Assembly (NCBI GenBank): GCA_016710685.1
Contig: JADJVC010000035.1
Coordinates: 1 to 24,374 of the forward strand
DNA length: 24,374 bases
Direction: 5' to 3'
DNA from: Flavobacteriales bacterium
GTDB taxonomy: Bacteria > Bacteroidota > Bacteroidia > Flavobacteriales_F > PHOS-HE28
Below the pieces are notes generated by a model that was not told the DNA's origin, made no database searches, and saw only the letters and a program-made list of their open reading frames with translations. Position numbers and translations under genes: made by a program. Positions 1-8,274 of this stretch are shown piece after piece (position 1 is the stretch's first letter; each line of letters opens with the position of its first letter).

Positions 1-21
1 GATTTGTTGTGCAGTTGTCAT
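1..21 (-). CDS. Start of an unidentified late-operon gene, cut by the window edge
   Basis: An ATG at 21-19 overlaps the TGA stop of the preceding gene in a TGATG arrangement, the same tight coupling used elsewhere in this leftward operon. Only seven codons (MTTAQQI) are visible before the edge. In lambda-like phages the genes after the portal are usually a head protease, scaffold or head protein, so one of these is likely, but the sequence itself does not identify it. Confidence 0.35.
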
Positions 22-353
22 CAGGTATCCAAATCAAAATCGGGATCGTCTTCTGGATCTGGCGGGGCGTGATCTGTGTACTGTCTGTCAACGCGATGCT
101 GACTGCACTTCGTGCAACAACAAGTCGTCAGCTTGATGTGAGTAAACCCGTCGGCTGGTTTCGTCATCGGCAAGTAGCTCACCAGCTTTTCCATGGACTC
201 AACGTTGCCGCAAATACAAATCCCCGGCGTACGCGTCGAATTTCTGGCAACGACAACAGATCCAGCCGTATCACGTCGGGCCGTTGGGCGTAAGCCCTCG
301 GTGTCCGTCGCTGCTGGCTGCTGTCGTCGCTTCGCCATGATTTCGTCCGCCAA
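21..353 (-). CDS. Small cysteine-rich protein, possible zinc-ribbon
   Basis: 110 residues, read leftward 25 nt after the preceding small gene. The visible feature is two cysteine clusters: CIC at about residues 46-48, and CCCTKC at about 78-83 followed by SQH. The spacing of about 30 residues resembles a zinc-binding finger or ribbon. The N-terminus is basic and Arg/Gln-rich, and the C-terminal tail is acidic (PDPEDDPDFD). A second Met at residue 6 is an alternative start. Position between the portal and the next head gene suggests a phage structural or accessory protein. I do not recognise the family. Confidence 0.55.
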   Translation of the reverse strand: MADEIMAKRRQQPAATDTEGLRPTARRDTAGSVVVARNSTRTPGICICGNVESMEKLVSYLPMTKPADGFTHIKLTTCCCTKCSQHRVDRQYTDHAPPDPEDDPDFDLDT

Positions 354-378
354 TTTTCGCGTTGCCGCGTTCAGTTCG

Positions 379-588
379 TTACGCGCTCGCCATCAGATTG
401 GCATTCTTGAGCGATGTCAAAACTTCCGCCTGTTTGGTTGACAGCTCTTTAACCGCTGCCATCAATGCCGTGATTGCTGCCGCAATAGCAGCTGCACCGC
501 CAGAGTTATCAGTGATCGCCGTAACGACAGCGGCCTGCACTGGCACGATGTTGACGATTGCCTGATGAATGTCGTAAAGAGTTGTCAT
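379..588 (-). CDS. Small Ala-rich helical protein downstream of portal
   Basis: 69 residues starting MTTLYDIHQ. The core is an Ala/Ile-rich stretch around residues 30-45, followed by a helical Lys/Glu segment (VKELSTKQAEVLTSLKN). It is in the same frame as the second half of the raw portal reading frame. I treat it as separate because the portal, once its frame is restored, stops at 639, 51 nt upstream of this ATG. It may be a small structural or membrane-associated protein. No clear Shine-Dalgarno is seen, and function is unknown. Confidence 0.45.
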   Translation of the reverse strand: MTTLYDIHQAIVNIVPVQAAVVTAITDNSGGAAAIAAAITALMAAVKELSTKQAEVLTSLKNANLMASA

Positions 589-638
589 TGAGCGGTCCCA
601 GAAAAGCGTGTCAGGAAAGAGCGAACATCGAGAAACTG

Positions 639-2093
639 TCAGCCGTCGGACGGCTGCGTGATAATCGTGAACGGGTTGCCCAGGTGAACCGAATTGAAGT
701 TTCAGGCCGCGTTCTTCTGCGGCTTTTTGCGCTTCAGCCAGCTCGTCCAGATTGGCGTAGAAGTCACCATTGCCGTGGCGTCTGGTAATCTTCTGCGGCG
801 TGTCCAATCCGGCCGCGCAGGCTTTTAGTTCGGCGTCTAATTCTTCGGTCGGCTTCCACCACGGCACCCCGCGCGGAACCCACTCCCATTTGAGGTCGCT
901 AATAGACATCGAACGCGGCAACACAATTTCGCCAGATCCGCCAGCAGCCTTCGGCAGCAGATAGCGAGCCATTCGCCAGCGCGTGTACCATTCGTGCAGT
1001 TCAATTTGTTCTTCGCGGCGTTGAATGCAGGATCGCTCATATTGATTCCAACTCGTTCGACCACCCGAATAGTTCACATATTTTGGATCGAAGAAGTTCA
1101 TTGGGATGTCGAGACACAGCAGAGACATCTGAATCGAGAGCTGCAAGAACGCCTGTGTTTCGTTCGATGGATTGGTGCCTGTCAAAAATTTGGCGTCTTC
1201 GCCGGGATCAAGACTCAACTGCACAGGCCCATTGCCAAAATCAACTTGCGGCGTCACCGTATCATCGATTGTGTCTTCTGCATCGTCATCATCAGATCCA
1301 TCAACACGACGGCCTAATGCCGACCCGTTTGTGGTGACTTCTTCGCGATCGCGAGTAATGGCCAACGCAAATAATTGTTCAACTTTGATTTTTGCCCGCG
1401 CATAGTCAAACGTTTCTTCCACATCGCGAAAGCCATTCATGCACGCGGGAAGCTGCTGATTCCGCGAACCTGATCGAAGCGGCCCTCAAAGCAGCCGAAC
1501 AGGAAACCGTTTTCTGAAGACACCATGCGGTCTTTTCCGTCGGCATCGCGCACGTTGTACGCTATAGCCCTGTTGCCAGTGCCCAGCAAAACGCCGTTCT
1601 TCCATTTCGCGTTTGGAAACTGGGTACCGGGGTCAACGATCTGATGTGATTCGATTCCCTGCAGATAACCACTGCGGAGCTTGATCGGTAACACATCGCC
1701 ATCGAGAGTTCTCCGAACCTCGCAGAGTCTGCGAAATCGCGTCCACGGATGCCGCCCACCAATGTCCAGATTATCTTTTTTCCCATCGCGTTCCATCAAC
1801 GCATGAAGCTCCGCATTCAATCCTCTGTCTTTCGATGATGCGTAGAAATCGAACAGGGCCACATAGTTCAGATGCTGACGAATTGCCCATGCGGCAAGGC
1901 CAACATTGCGTTGCAGATCCATCGCACTGGCGGAGAGCTGCTTGCGTCGCTGCTGATTGAGAACGAGATCTTCTGAGCGGATGTGCGAACTGACAGACTT
2001 CCGTCGGCCATCATTCACGACAGCGGAATAAGTGCTTGACGTTCCGGAAAACAATTTGCTGACGGTATCTTTCGCGGAATCCAGCCAGCTCAT
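639..2093 (-). CDS. Lambda-type phage portal protein (frame-interrupted)
   Basis: The portal forms the dodecameric ring at the capsid vertex through which DNA is packaged. The protein starts MSWLDSAKDTV at 2093, with an ATGA overlap with the upstream gpW-like gene. Lambda-portal family features run along it: the N-terminal segment with DLQRNVGLAAWAIRQHLNYV, then DQVRGISSF, then DIPMNFFDPKYVNYSGG, and WEWVPRGVPWWKP near the end. Two frame breaks interrupt it. At about 1440 the first half runs into a stop at GCATGA and one base appears missing. At about 675 a G-run appears to hold one extra base; correcting it gives an end reading NPFTIITQPSDG and a stop at 639. The restored length is about 484 residues, normal for the family. 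An in-frame upstream start at 2168 would add a signal-peptide-like stretch, which I reject as the main start. Confidence 0.85.
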
Positions 2094-2374
2094 GTTATCG
2101 CTCGCAAGTGTGGAGGCTGTGCAAAGCACAACGCAAAGCAGGGCTGTGAGCCCGTGTCGAAATCGCATGGTTCAGCCCAAAAAATGTTGGTGACTTTTTG
2201 CCGTGGCCGCTGGATGCCTTCCAGCTCTTTCAGCCGCCGTAACTCACGCCGGAGTGACTCCAAATCGAACGAAGCCGATTGACCATCGACCGTTGTGGAG
2301 GTGACCCCACTGGCCAACATCGCCTCAATTTCCGCTATTCGTGTTCGGCGTACGCTGCTCATGCTGGGAGTCAT
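2090..2374 (-). CDS. gpW-like head-tail connector, small
   Basis: 94 residues between large terminase and portal, the usual place for a gpW-type head-completion protein. The N-terminal 58 residues look like that type: two helices (RTRIAEIEAMLASG and LESLRRELRRLKELEG) around a short beta hairpin (TSTTVDGQSASFD). The last 30 residues look unlike protein, and a T6 run lies near 2185. One extra T there would end the protein as TNIFLG just before 2168. As read, the stop forms an ATGA overlap with the portal start at 2093. AGGA lies about 5 nt before the chosen ATG at 2374. The family assignment rests on position and secondary-structure pattern. Confidence 0.55.
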   Translation of the reverse strand: MTPSMSSVRRTRIAEIEAMLASGVTSTTVDGQSASFDLESLRRELRRLKELEGIQRPRQKVTNIFWAEPCDFDTGSQPCFALCFAQPPHLRAIT

Positions 2375-2420
2375 GCAGTCCTGACTGATTTGGCTGCAAG
2401 AGCGATTTTTGAAAAATCTG

Positions 2421-4551
2421 TCACATCTTCAGCGGGGCAAACTTTGCCCGCTTCGGTTTTTTCTTGGGCTTGTCTGCTGGTACAACAGGCCGCACGTCTT
2501 CCATCATTGACGCAGGCGTGTCACATTGCAGCACGCTGGCGAGCACGCCGCAGGCCACAACGTTGTCGTACCAGTGGTTGTCGCGACCGGGAAGCAGCTT
2601 GAAAAGAAACACCTGCCGACCGCGTCCATGCGTCTCGGTCGCGTGCTCGCTGTACTGATGCTCCGAAAACAGCTGGTGATCTTTGGCGTGATACAGACTC
2701 AATGAACCAGTCTCACCAAGCCCAGTGGCCCAGCGATCATTCGTCGTTGTCTTCCAGGAATTTGTGTCAGCGTGAAGTTGCGGAGCTGCGCCCTTCGGCA
2801 CGGGGATCTGCTTCCAGTTGTTGCCAAGAATCTCGCCCGGCTTGACCTTGCGCTCGGCGAACGGGATGTCGGACGGTCCAACGCCAAAGCCCTTGATCAG
2901 TGTCAGTCGATTCGTGTATCGGCGATCCTTCTGCAGCAGCTCAACGACGCGTTTGCAGACTTTCAAATTGTGCCCGCTGTCGATTCCGATCAATGAAATG
3001 TCCAGCTGGTTACTTGTCTCCGTGTCGAACAATCGATCCAGTAACGTTCGCAGAGTTAGCTCGAGCGCCGCCGCAACAGCACCATCCAGCCCGATTTTCG
3101 GATGAGCCAGCCGCATCGTTTTCTTGGCTTGCGACTTCAAAAAGTAGCGGCGATCCTGATCCGGGTACGTGTTGTAATCGACGATGAAGCCGGTTCCGTT
3201 GGGCGTGTACGCGATCACGGTCCAATACAATATGTCATCATGCACATCGACGTGGGCCACCAGATTGCGACAACCGAGCGGCACAATTTCGCCGCCAACG
3301 TGATGCAGCTTTGTTGCAATTTCAGTTGCCTTCAGCCATTGCTTCGATCCGTTGGCCGCTTCTTCGGGAGCGTTCTGCAATTCGCTCTGAAACTGCCGAG
3401 GCTTGCCGATGAACCATTCCATTGCGTGCTGGATGGCCGAAATTTCGTGAGCTTCTTTGATGAATTTTGCATCCCACGCAACAACCGCCCCGGCGTCCAT
3501 TGCCTTGCGATTTTTTTATAAAATACCGTCGCCATTCGGATGTCTCGGTACGTCTGAAACGACTGCCGTCGAATCTCCGCGTACTGTTCCCAGAGCTTCA
3601 TTGCCTTGTCGTTCGGGAACGCCAGCAGGAACTTTTTCCGGATGCCGTTCCAGTGCGGATAAAGATCGTGGTTCAGGAGCTGGTCAGCACCGTCGTTTGG
3701 TTCGATGACTGTGACAGTCGCCAGACACGACAGACCTTTGTCCGGCCCGGCCATTCCAGCCACGTCGCCTTCGATGATTTCTAGCCTGTTCTGCACCTGC
3801 ATCGGAGACCGTGCGGACTCGCGGGTCTGAAAGTCATCAATTAGACAGTGATCCGGCCGGATGACTTCTCCGTCATGCAGCACATGCTGCGGGCCTCGTG
3901 CGATGGCACCTGTGATGCCGCCGCATTCCATAATCGATCCACTGGACGCACTGCCTGCGACGGTGGGGAAAACCAGTTTGAGCGCTCCCCATTCCATCCG
4001 TGTCGGCTTGCCTGCACAGGTTTGCCCGGCCTGTCGATTTGCAATCCCTGCAGACATCGCACGGGGTAACACACTTCCGGGAAATCCTCAATCAGCACTT
4101 CGCCGTTTTCAATTTCGCGGCGAAGTTGAATCATTCCCTTTTGGGATTTCTGATCTGTGGCCGCAAGATAGATTCCGTACCGCAGATGCCCGTGCAGAAT
4201 CGCCCAGCCCTCGGAGCGGGTGACGATCGTTGTTTTTCCGGTTCCTCGCGGCATGGCAACAACCAGCTTGCCGCCTGTCAGCATGACATGCTGCAGAGCT
4301 TCGATAAGTTCTTCGTGATCCTTCGAAAACCCCAGCCGGAACGCTCGCGGATGATAGGTCATCAGATGGAACTTCAGATCTTCCTTCGCTTCCGCGCGGC
4401 GATCGGGACTCACGATTTTCGGAATCTCGCCGATCTCACGGCCTGCTGCCGAAATCGCCCGCTGATATTCGGCTTGACGTTTTTTGTGCGCGTCATACTG
4501 CGCATTCACGTCCGGGGCGGGTTTTGCGGTGGTCTTTTTTTTCGCTGCCAT
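2421..4551 (-). CDS. Phage terminase large subunit, GpA family (two frame breaks)
   Basis: This is the ATP-driven DNA-packaging motor and headful/cos nuclease. Its three consecutive reading-frame pieces join to about 710 residues. The N-terminal ATPase carries the Walker A-like AMPRGTGKTTIV (Lys about 106) and the Walker B RPDHCLIDDFQTRESA (Asp about 239-240), typical of GpA terminases. The C-terminal nuclease has the expected acidic residues: HVDVHDD (Asp about 436), IGIDSGHN (about 525) and DNHWYDN (about 663). It ends in a Lys-rich tail. The frame breaks lie near 4040 (an AAA run) and at 3511-3517 (seven T on the plus strand, A7 in the mRNA). Both behave as one missing base. The A7 site also matches a classical -1 slippery heptamer. 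No separate small terminase gene is evident. Confidence 0.9.
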
Positions 4552-4563
4552 TGGATGCCAGCT

Positions 4564-4905
4564 TTATTTGCAGATCAGGCGGGACTCGCTGGACTGTTGA
4601 CGATTCGCATGAGCCAACGCGGCAAGCAATTTGATCACGTTCCAGATCAATCCACCGTATTGCCACAACAGCCAGCCCCACACGAACACCGAACCGTAAA
4701 GCTGTTGCTGAATTGCTTCCGGCGTGGCCCCTGTGAGTCGGCCGTCGTCGCTGAGCTGCTGCCCACGATTGCAGACTTTGGTAATGATGCTGCATCGCTG
4801 CTCATAGTCTTCCCACGTTAGCCCGTTGACGTGATCGTCCGCACAAAACCGCAATGGCTGCGTCTTGGCTCGAAAGTTGTCGGGAAGTTTTGCGGCGTTG
4901 GTCAT
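4564..4905 (-). CDS. Small protein with one membrane segment
   Basis: 113 residues with a soluble N-terminal half (NVNGLTWEDYEQRC-like region, several Cys) and one strongly hydrophobic Trp-rich segment around residues 72-95 (SVFVWGWLLWQYGGLIWNVI). The start overlaps the upstream stop by 4 nt (ATGA), and the stop lies 12 nt before the terminase start. This is where a small terminase would normally sit, but no helix-turn-helix is visible and a membrane segment would be odd for that role. It could be a lysis or envelope protein. I do not recognise the family. Confidence 0.5.
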   Translation of the reverse strand: MTNAAKLPDNFRAKTQPLRFCADDHVNGLTWEDYEQRCSIITKVCNRGQQLSDDGRLTGATPEAIQQQLYGSVFVWGWLLWQYGGLIWNVIKLLAALAHANRQQSSESRLICK

Positions 4906-5213
4906 GTGATATTTACCCCGATCGGGCAGTGATTTAGCTCAACTGTGATCGTGCCGGCACTAACGTCGCATGAGAGTGCTGAGACGGTCGTGCCAGCTCG
5001 CACAGGTCCAATCAATGGCAGCTTCAGTAGTTCACCGGATACGCTGGCCGGTGGCTCAATTGTGAGTCGTTGAGCATCCAACGTGATGACTGTTTTTTTT
5101 CCAGACAACTCCAGCGTAATGCCAGGCAACTGCAACTTGCGGGTTGACCACAGTTGCAGAATCATATTTTTTATATCATCATTGATGTCGATCGTGATGT
5201 GTGCGAGTGCCAT
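4902..5213 (-). CDS. Beta-rich hypothetical protein
   Basis: 103 residues from ATG at 5213 (MALAHITIDIND), 4 nt after the thioredoxin-like gene stops. It is overlapped at its end by the next gene (ATGA). An upstream in-frame Met at 5300 would overlap the thioredoxin-like gene by 80 nt and adds residues without protein character, so I chose the inner start. The chain alternates hydrophobic residues with Thr/Val-rich strands (LPGITLELSGKKTVITLDAQ), which suggests a small all-beta fold. No known motif is seen. Its place in the late operon suggests a structural or assembly protein. Confidence 0.5.
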   Translation of the reverse strand: MALAHITIDINDDIKNMILQLWSTRKLQLPGITLELSGKKTVITLDAQRLTIEPPASVSGELLKLPLIGPVRAGTTVSALSCDVSAGTITVELNHCPIGVNIT

Positions 5214-5217
5214 CGAA

Positions 5218-5775
5218 TCAGTTCCCGCCGAATTTCGCGGCCCGCTCAACCAACAGCTTGGCGTTGAAGTAGCCGTTTCCTTGCCACAAAATCTGGTCAC
5301 CGCGCTTCAACTGGAAAAACGGGCATACTGAGACACCAGCCGCAATGGCTTCCGGCGATAGCTTGCCGCTGGAGTTCCAGGCCGTGATATCATTCAGCAT
5401 CACGCCCGCCAGCTGCGGGCGTTCTTCGCGGTCCCACACTTTGCACGGGCCGCAACTGTCTGCCGTGAATTTCTGCAGCATCACACCTTCAGGCCAGTGC
5501 GGTGGCAGTGCTGGCTTCAGTGGTTCCAGCGGTGTCAGGGGATCGGCCGGAAGCTCCGTTTCTGGAGTCGCTGCAGGATCTTCGCTGAATGCAGGATCTG
5601 GCACCGGCTTGCATTGTTCTTCGAGCATCTGCCGCATGGCTTCCTTCGCAATGGACACTTCGTCAGGCGGGTCTACCTGGACTCGGACACTGCAGCCACA
5701 GGCCAGCAACGGCAGCAGACCGAACACCAGCAAGGCACCAATGAGCAGGATTTGATTGATTCGTTTCGTCGTCAT
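5218..5775 (-). CDS. Thioredoxin-fold lipoprotein
   Basis: 185 residues from ATG at 5775, chosen because GGAGA lies 7 nt upstream; the TTG 12 nt earlier is unlikely. Residues 9-26 form a lipoprotein signal with lipobox LLAC (Cys26), so the protein should be lipid-anchored outside the cytoplasm. A Pro/Glu-rich linker (about 56-95) leads to a thioredoxin-like domain. That domain holds FTADSCGPCKVW (CGPC at 108-111) and a cis-Pro candidate in VCPFFQLKRGD (Pro152), then a WQGNGYF strand. This predicts a thiol-disulfide exchange activity in the envelope. It lies directly after a papain-like protease, whose catalytic thiol could be a partner; that link is inference. A perfect palindrome at 5790-5806 sits just upstream. 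Confidence 0.77.
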   Translation of the reverse strand: MTTKRINQILLIGALLVFGLLPLLACGCSVRVQVDPPDEVSIAKEAMRQMLEEQCKPVPDPAFSEDPAATPETELPADPLTPLEPLKPALPPHWPEGVMLQKFTADSCGPCKVWDREERPQLAGVMLNDITAWNSSGKLSPEAIAAGVSVCPFFQLKRGDQILWQGNGYFNAKLLVERAAKFGGN

Positions 5776-5789
5776 GGATGTCTCCAAAG

Positions 5790-5806
5790 TTTACCAGTCT
5801 GGTAAA
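5790..5806. promoter_or_regulatory. Perfect 8-bp palindrome, operator-like
   Basis: TTTACCAG, one central base, CTGGTAAA. The arms are perfectly inverted, and the 1-nt centre is too short for an RNA hairpin, so a dimeric DNA-binding protein is more likely than a terminator. It lies in the 39-nt gap between the protease stop and the thioredoxin-lipoprotein start, one of the few non-overlapping gaps in this operon. Binding has not been shown. Confidence 0.5.
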
Positions 5807-5814
5807 GATCAAAA

Positions 5815-6672
5815 TCAGTGCGTCACAGGACGTTTCACGAAATCCCACGGACGCGGCGTCGGGTTTTCCATGTCGGAAACACCGATCAGAATGTTCTGCG
5901 GGTTGCGGCTGAATTGATTCCATGCCGTCGGGCTGACGGACTTCCAGCCCTTGCGGCCGAATTCTTTTCCCCAACTGTTAAGGAGATCGATATACGGTCT
6001 GCCGTCCTTATCCTTGCGGGTCGAAAGACAGGCCAGTAATGTGGCATGGGCTCCGATGATGCCGCCCGAATAGCTTTCGATCGTTTCACCTGGACCGGCC
6101 ATTGACTCGGTCCACAGAATTCCGCTGTCGATCGGGCCTTGATTGGATTCGAGGAACGTGCGAGCGGTTTCGTATGATCGGCAGTCATAGTGTTTTCGGG
6201 TACGGTATCGCGTGGCAGCTTCTTTGCATTCGGCGAGCGAATGCTGCGGCGGCGATGTTTCGTACTTCACTGGATTCGGATAGAGCCACAATTCTTCAGG
6301 AGGACAGCCAACGTCCTCCATCAACTGAATTCCGCCTTCGACCGTTGCGCCGTGGTCGCCACGAATGCCGTCAATTTTCTGACATTCAATATAGAAAAAC
6401 TGCGCGCTCAACTGCAATGCGGTATCGCCGCCAGAGATAATCAGCGAAGCCTCAAGCGCAGAACTGCCAGAGTTGCCTCGGCAGGAACCTTGTGACCCCT
6501 GATTCTGAACTCGCAAATCGGCGCGCAGAATATCAGCCAACTTCTGGTGGTCATCACCATCGTAGTTGCCACGCATCGCCCGAACGTGATTCTCCGGACT
6601 GCAGCCGTTCATCAGGCGGTCTGTGTTTTCGACGTCGTGCCGCCAGCCCCATTTGATGTTCTGCGGAATCAC
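5815..6672 (-). CDS. Papain-like (C1 family) cysteine protease
   Basis: 285 residues from a GTG that overlaps the upstream stop by 4 nt (GTGA). The papain catalytic set is present in order: Gln58 and Cys64 in VQNQGSQGSCRGNSGSS, His209 in GGIIGAHATLLACL, and Asn232 in LLNSWGKEFGRKGW. The spacing is right for the family, and the Gln is six residues before the Cys as in papain. There is no pro-domain and no signal peptide, so the enzyme may act in the cytoplasm during assembly or be released at lysis. Its place between lipoproteins and the terminase could mean head-maturation protease, host-envelope attack or anti-defence. I cannot choose between these. Papain-like proteases are not a standard part of lambda-type packaging modules. 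Confidence 0.82.
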   Translation of the reverse strand: MIPQNIKWGWRHDVENTDRLMNGCSPENHVRAMRGNYDGDDHQKLADILRADLRVQNQGSQGSCRGNSGSSALEASLIISGGDTALQLSAQFFYIECQKIDGIRGDHGATVEGGIQLMEDVGCPPEELWLYPNPVKYETSPPQHSLAECKEAATRYRTRKHYDCRSYETARTFLESNQGPIDSGILWTESMAGPGETIESYSGGIIGAHATLLACLSTRKDKDGRPYIDLLNSWGKEFGRKGWKSVSPTAWNQFSRNPQNILIGVSDMENPTPRPWDFVKRPVTH

Positions 6673-7049
6673 TTGGAACCTGCTTTCTTCAATGCGTCGC
6701 CTATCGCCGCGTACGTCGCGGCGGCGAGTTCGTCTGTGTACTTGCCGTCGCCAAGCGTTGCCTGCAGAGCTTCATCGAGTGGCTTGTATGCTGCATCAAT
6801 GGCCGCTTTGTTGCGGGCGGCAAGTGCTTCGCCGGCTGCGATTTCTCCCACGAGTTTTTTATCGCGGATCTGTGCGGCAACGTCCGCGTAGTTGTCGGCC
6901 TGCAGTGCTGCGATGACTCGCGGCACTGCGGCGGCTGTGTCTCCGATGCTGGCGACGGACGGCGTATCATCGGGCGGCTTTGGATTGCCGAGCATGATGC
7001 AGCCGCAAATCATGCAAGTGATGCACAGCAGATTGGCGAGCAACTTCAT
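6669..7049 (-). CDS. Small lipoprotein, Ala-rich helical
   Basis: 126 residues. The N-terminus MKLLANLLCITCMICGCIML is a short lipoprotein signal with a lipobox-like MICGC, so membrane anchoring through a Cys near position 15-17 is likely. The mature part is Pro/Asp-rich for 15 residues and then strongly helical and Ala-rich (DVAAQIRDKKLVGEIAAGEA and on). The gene is coupled by 4-nt overlaps on both sides, to the membrane protein upstream and the protease downstream. Function is unknown. Spanin-like or superinfection-exclusion roles are possible for a phage lipoprotein, but no motif proves either. Confidence 0.65.
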   Translation of the reverse strand: MKLLANLLCITCMICGCIMLGNPKPPDDTPSVASIGDTAAAVPRVIAALQADNYADVAAQIRDKKLVGEIAAGEALAARNKAAIDAAYKPLDEALQATLGDGKYTDELAAATYAAIGDALKKAGSK

Positions 7050-7489
7050 GCCGTCACCTCTGGCTTACGTGTCACGATCTTGGCATAGATGGCCTGCAGT
7101 TCGGACTGGCAATCGATGCCATCGGATTCCATCGTCCGCGTGATCTGCTTCATGAGGTCGAACACGTCAGGTGGTTCTGCGACTTCGCGGCGCTGCTCGC
7201 CTTCCGTCAGAATCGTGTATATCTCCGTAAGCTGGTGACTGATGCCCAGCTCGTCATGCTGGTTGAGTTCGCTCAGAATTTTCATCACGTCCAGAATGTG
7301 CGGTTCAGTGGTCTCCCATTGTGTCGGGAGGATGCCGCCCGGAAAAGTTCCGACTTCGGGTGGTGTAACTTTGGCGACGACTGCACCAACAACCGCCGTG
7401 ATTGAGCTGCGATTGATCCACAGCATGACCAGCGCGGAAACGATCGTCAGTACAACCATGATGCCTTGCGGCGTGACCTGAATTCCCAT
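7046..7489 (-). CDS. Membrane-anchored protein with one N-terminal segment
   Basis: 147 residues. After MGIQVTPQG comes one hydrophobic segment at about residues 10-25 (IMVVLTIVSALVMLWI), then a weakly hydrophobic stretch and a polar C-terminal domain that looks helical (ILDVMKILSELNQHDELG and on). The GGAAG about 8 nt upstream supports the ATG at 7489. The stop overlaps the lipoprotein start by 4 nt. The layout (N-terminal anchor plus helical domain, next to a holin-like gene and a lipoprotein) is what an inner-membrane spanin or envelope-tethered phage protein would show, but there is no decisive motif. Confidence 0.6.
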   Translation of the reverse strand: MGIQVTPQGIMVVLTIVSALVMLWINRSSITAVVGAVVAKVTPPEVGTFPGGILPTQWETTEPHILDVMKILSELNQHDELGISHQLTEIYTILTEGEQRREVAEPPDVFDLMKQITRTMESDGIDCQSELQAIYAKIVTRKPEVTA

Positions 7490-7531
7490 TGATAGCTTCC
7501 GTGTGAATGAATTGAAAAGAAGGCCTGCAAA

Positions 7532-7702
7532 TTACGCTTTCGGCTTGCCGTTGATCGACAGCCACTGCAGAAACTTCAACGCCGCTGCCACGATCTCATC
7601 GTCGTGTGTATCGGGCGTAAATTTGACCAGCACAGATGCAGTTGTCACCAGCGATGTTGCGGCGGCAAGAATGTTGACCCAGTTTTCCGTGATCCAGCTC
7701 AT
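7532..7702 (-). CDS. Small holin-like membrane protein
   Basis: 56 residues. The ATG at 7702 overlaps the upstream stop by 4 nt (ATGA), the coupling used throughout this operon. It reads MSWITENWVNILAAATSL, continues with a hydrophobic helix to about residue 30 (VTTASVLVKF), then TPDTHDDEIVAAALKFLQWL and a basic end NGKPKA. One membrane helix, a short acidic turn, an amphipathic helix and a charged tail suggest a small phage membrane protein of holin type. The call rests on topology and on its neighbours. Confidence 0.55.
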   Translation of the reverse strand: MSWITENWVNILAAATSLVTTASVLVKFTPDTHDDEIVAAALKFLQWLSINGKPKA

Positions 7703-8274
7703 GCTGTGCCTTTCAAAAGTCGTTCGAGTTTTGCGAAGCCAGAACGCACTTGCCAGACTTCGCCATTGATCTTGATTTCTGCGATGCGGTCAATGCGGAA
7801 GTCTCGAAGAGAGACAACGCGATTGAGCCCCTGTCGTGTCTTCTGATGCGGTGGAAGCCACTGCAACAGTTGGTCTTTTGTGATCAGTCGTCCGGTTTCG
7901 ATGTCGCGATACTGATCGACGCGCGATTGAATTTTGATGTCCAGGTAGTAACTGACTCGCCCCCAAGCATTGACATGCTTAATCAGCGGACAGTCGTCCA
8001 GTTTTTCGCCCCACTGCCGCATCTTCGCTTTGAAGTCTGCAGGCTTGCCTTCACGGATTCGCTGACTGTTCACCACTCGCGAGTATCGGAAATTAATCGA
8101 ACCTGCAGCCGTGACAACCTTCAGGACTCGACCGTGAAACGGGTTACATGTCTTCCTCATTTCTGGTTCGACGACGGCCCGCAACGAAATGAACGTGCAT
8201 TCCTCCGTCTTTTTCAGCCGATTGATCAACTGTGTGTTTGTCAGCTTGAGCATCAAAGCGAGTGATGCAGTCAT
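7699..8274 (-). CDS. Uncharacterised phage protein, first gene of the leftward operon
   Basis: 191 residues from 8274, or 184 from the inner Met at 8253 (MLKLTNTQLINRLKK), which I find more natural. The central part is rich in basic and aromatic residues (AGSINFRYSRVVNSQRIREG, then HVNAWGRVSYYLDIKIQSRV). No enzyme motif is visible. The style resembles unassigned proteins common in environmental phage genomes. It is the promoter-proximal gene of the late operon, so its start region, within about 50 bases of the divergent regulator gene at 8301, must contain the leftward promoter or operator. Confidence 0.62.
   Translation of the reverse strand: MTASLALMLKLTNTQLINRLKKTEECTFISLRAVVEPEMRKTCNPFHGRVLKVVTAAGSINFRYSRVVNSQRIREGKPADFKAKMRQWGEKLDDCPLIKHVNAWGRVSYYLDIKIQSRVDQYRDIETGRLITKDQLLQWLPPHQKTRQGLNRVVSLRDFRIDRIAEIKINGEVWQVRSGFAKLERLLKGTA

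Noticed and set aside
2094..2168. Portal protein starting at 2168 with a signal peptide
   Set aside because: Portal proteins act in the cytoplasm. MSWLDSAKDTV at 2093 is a typical family start and has an ATGA overlap. The upstream part is kept only as a finding.
4000..4821. Long plus-strand open frame (273 codons) opposite the terminase
   Set aside because: Its sequence is the antisense of the terminase ATPase and neighbouring genes. No motif or start signal is present.
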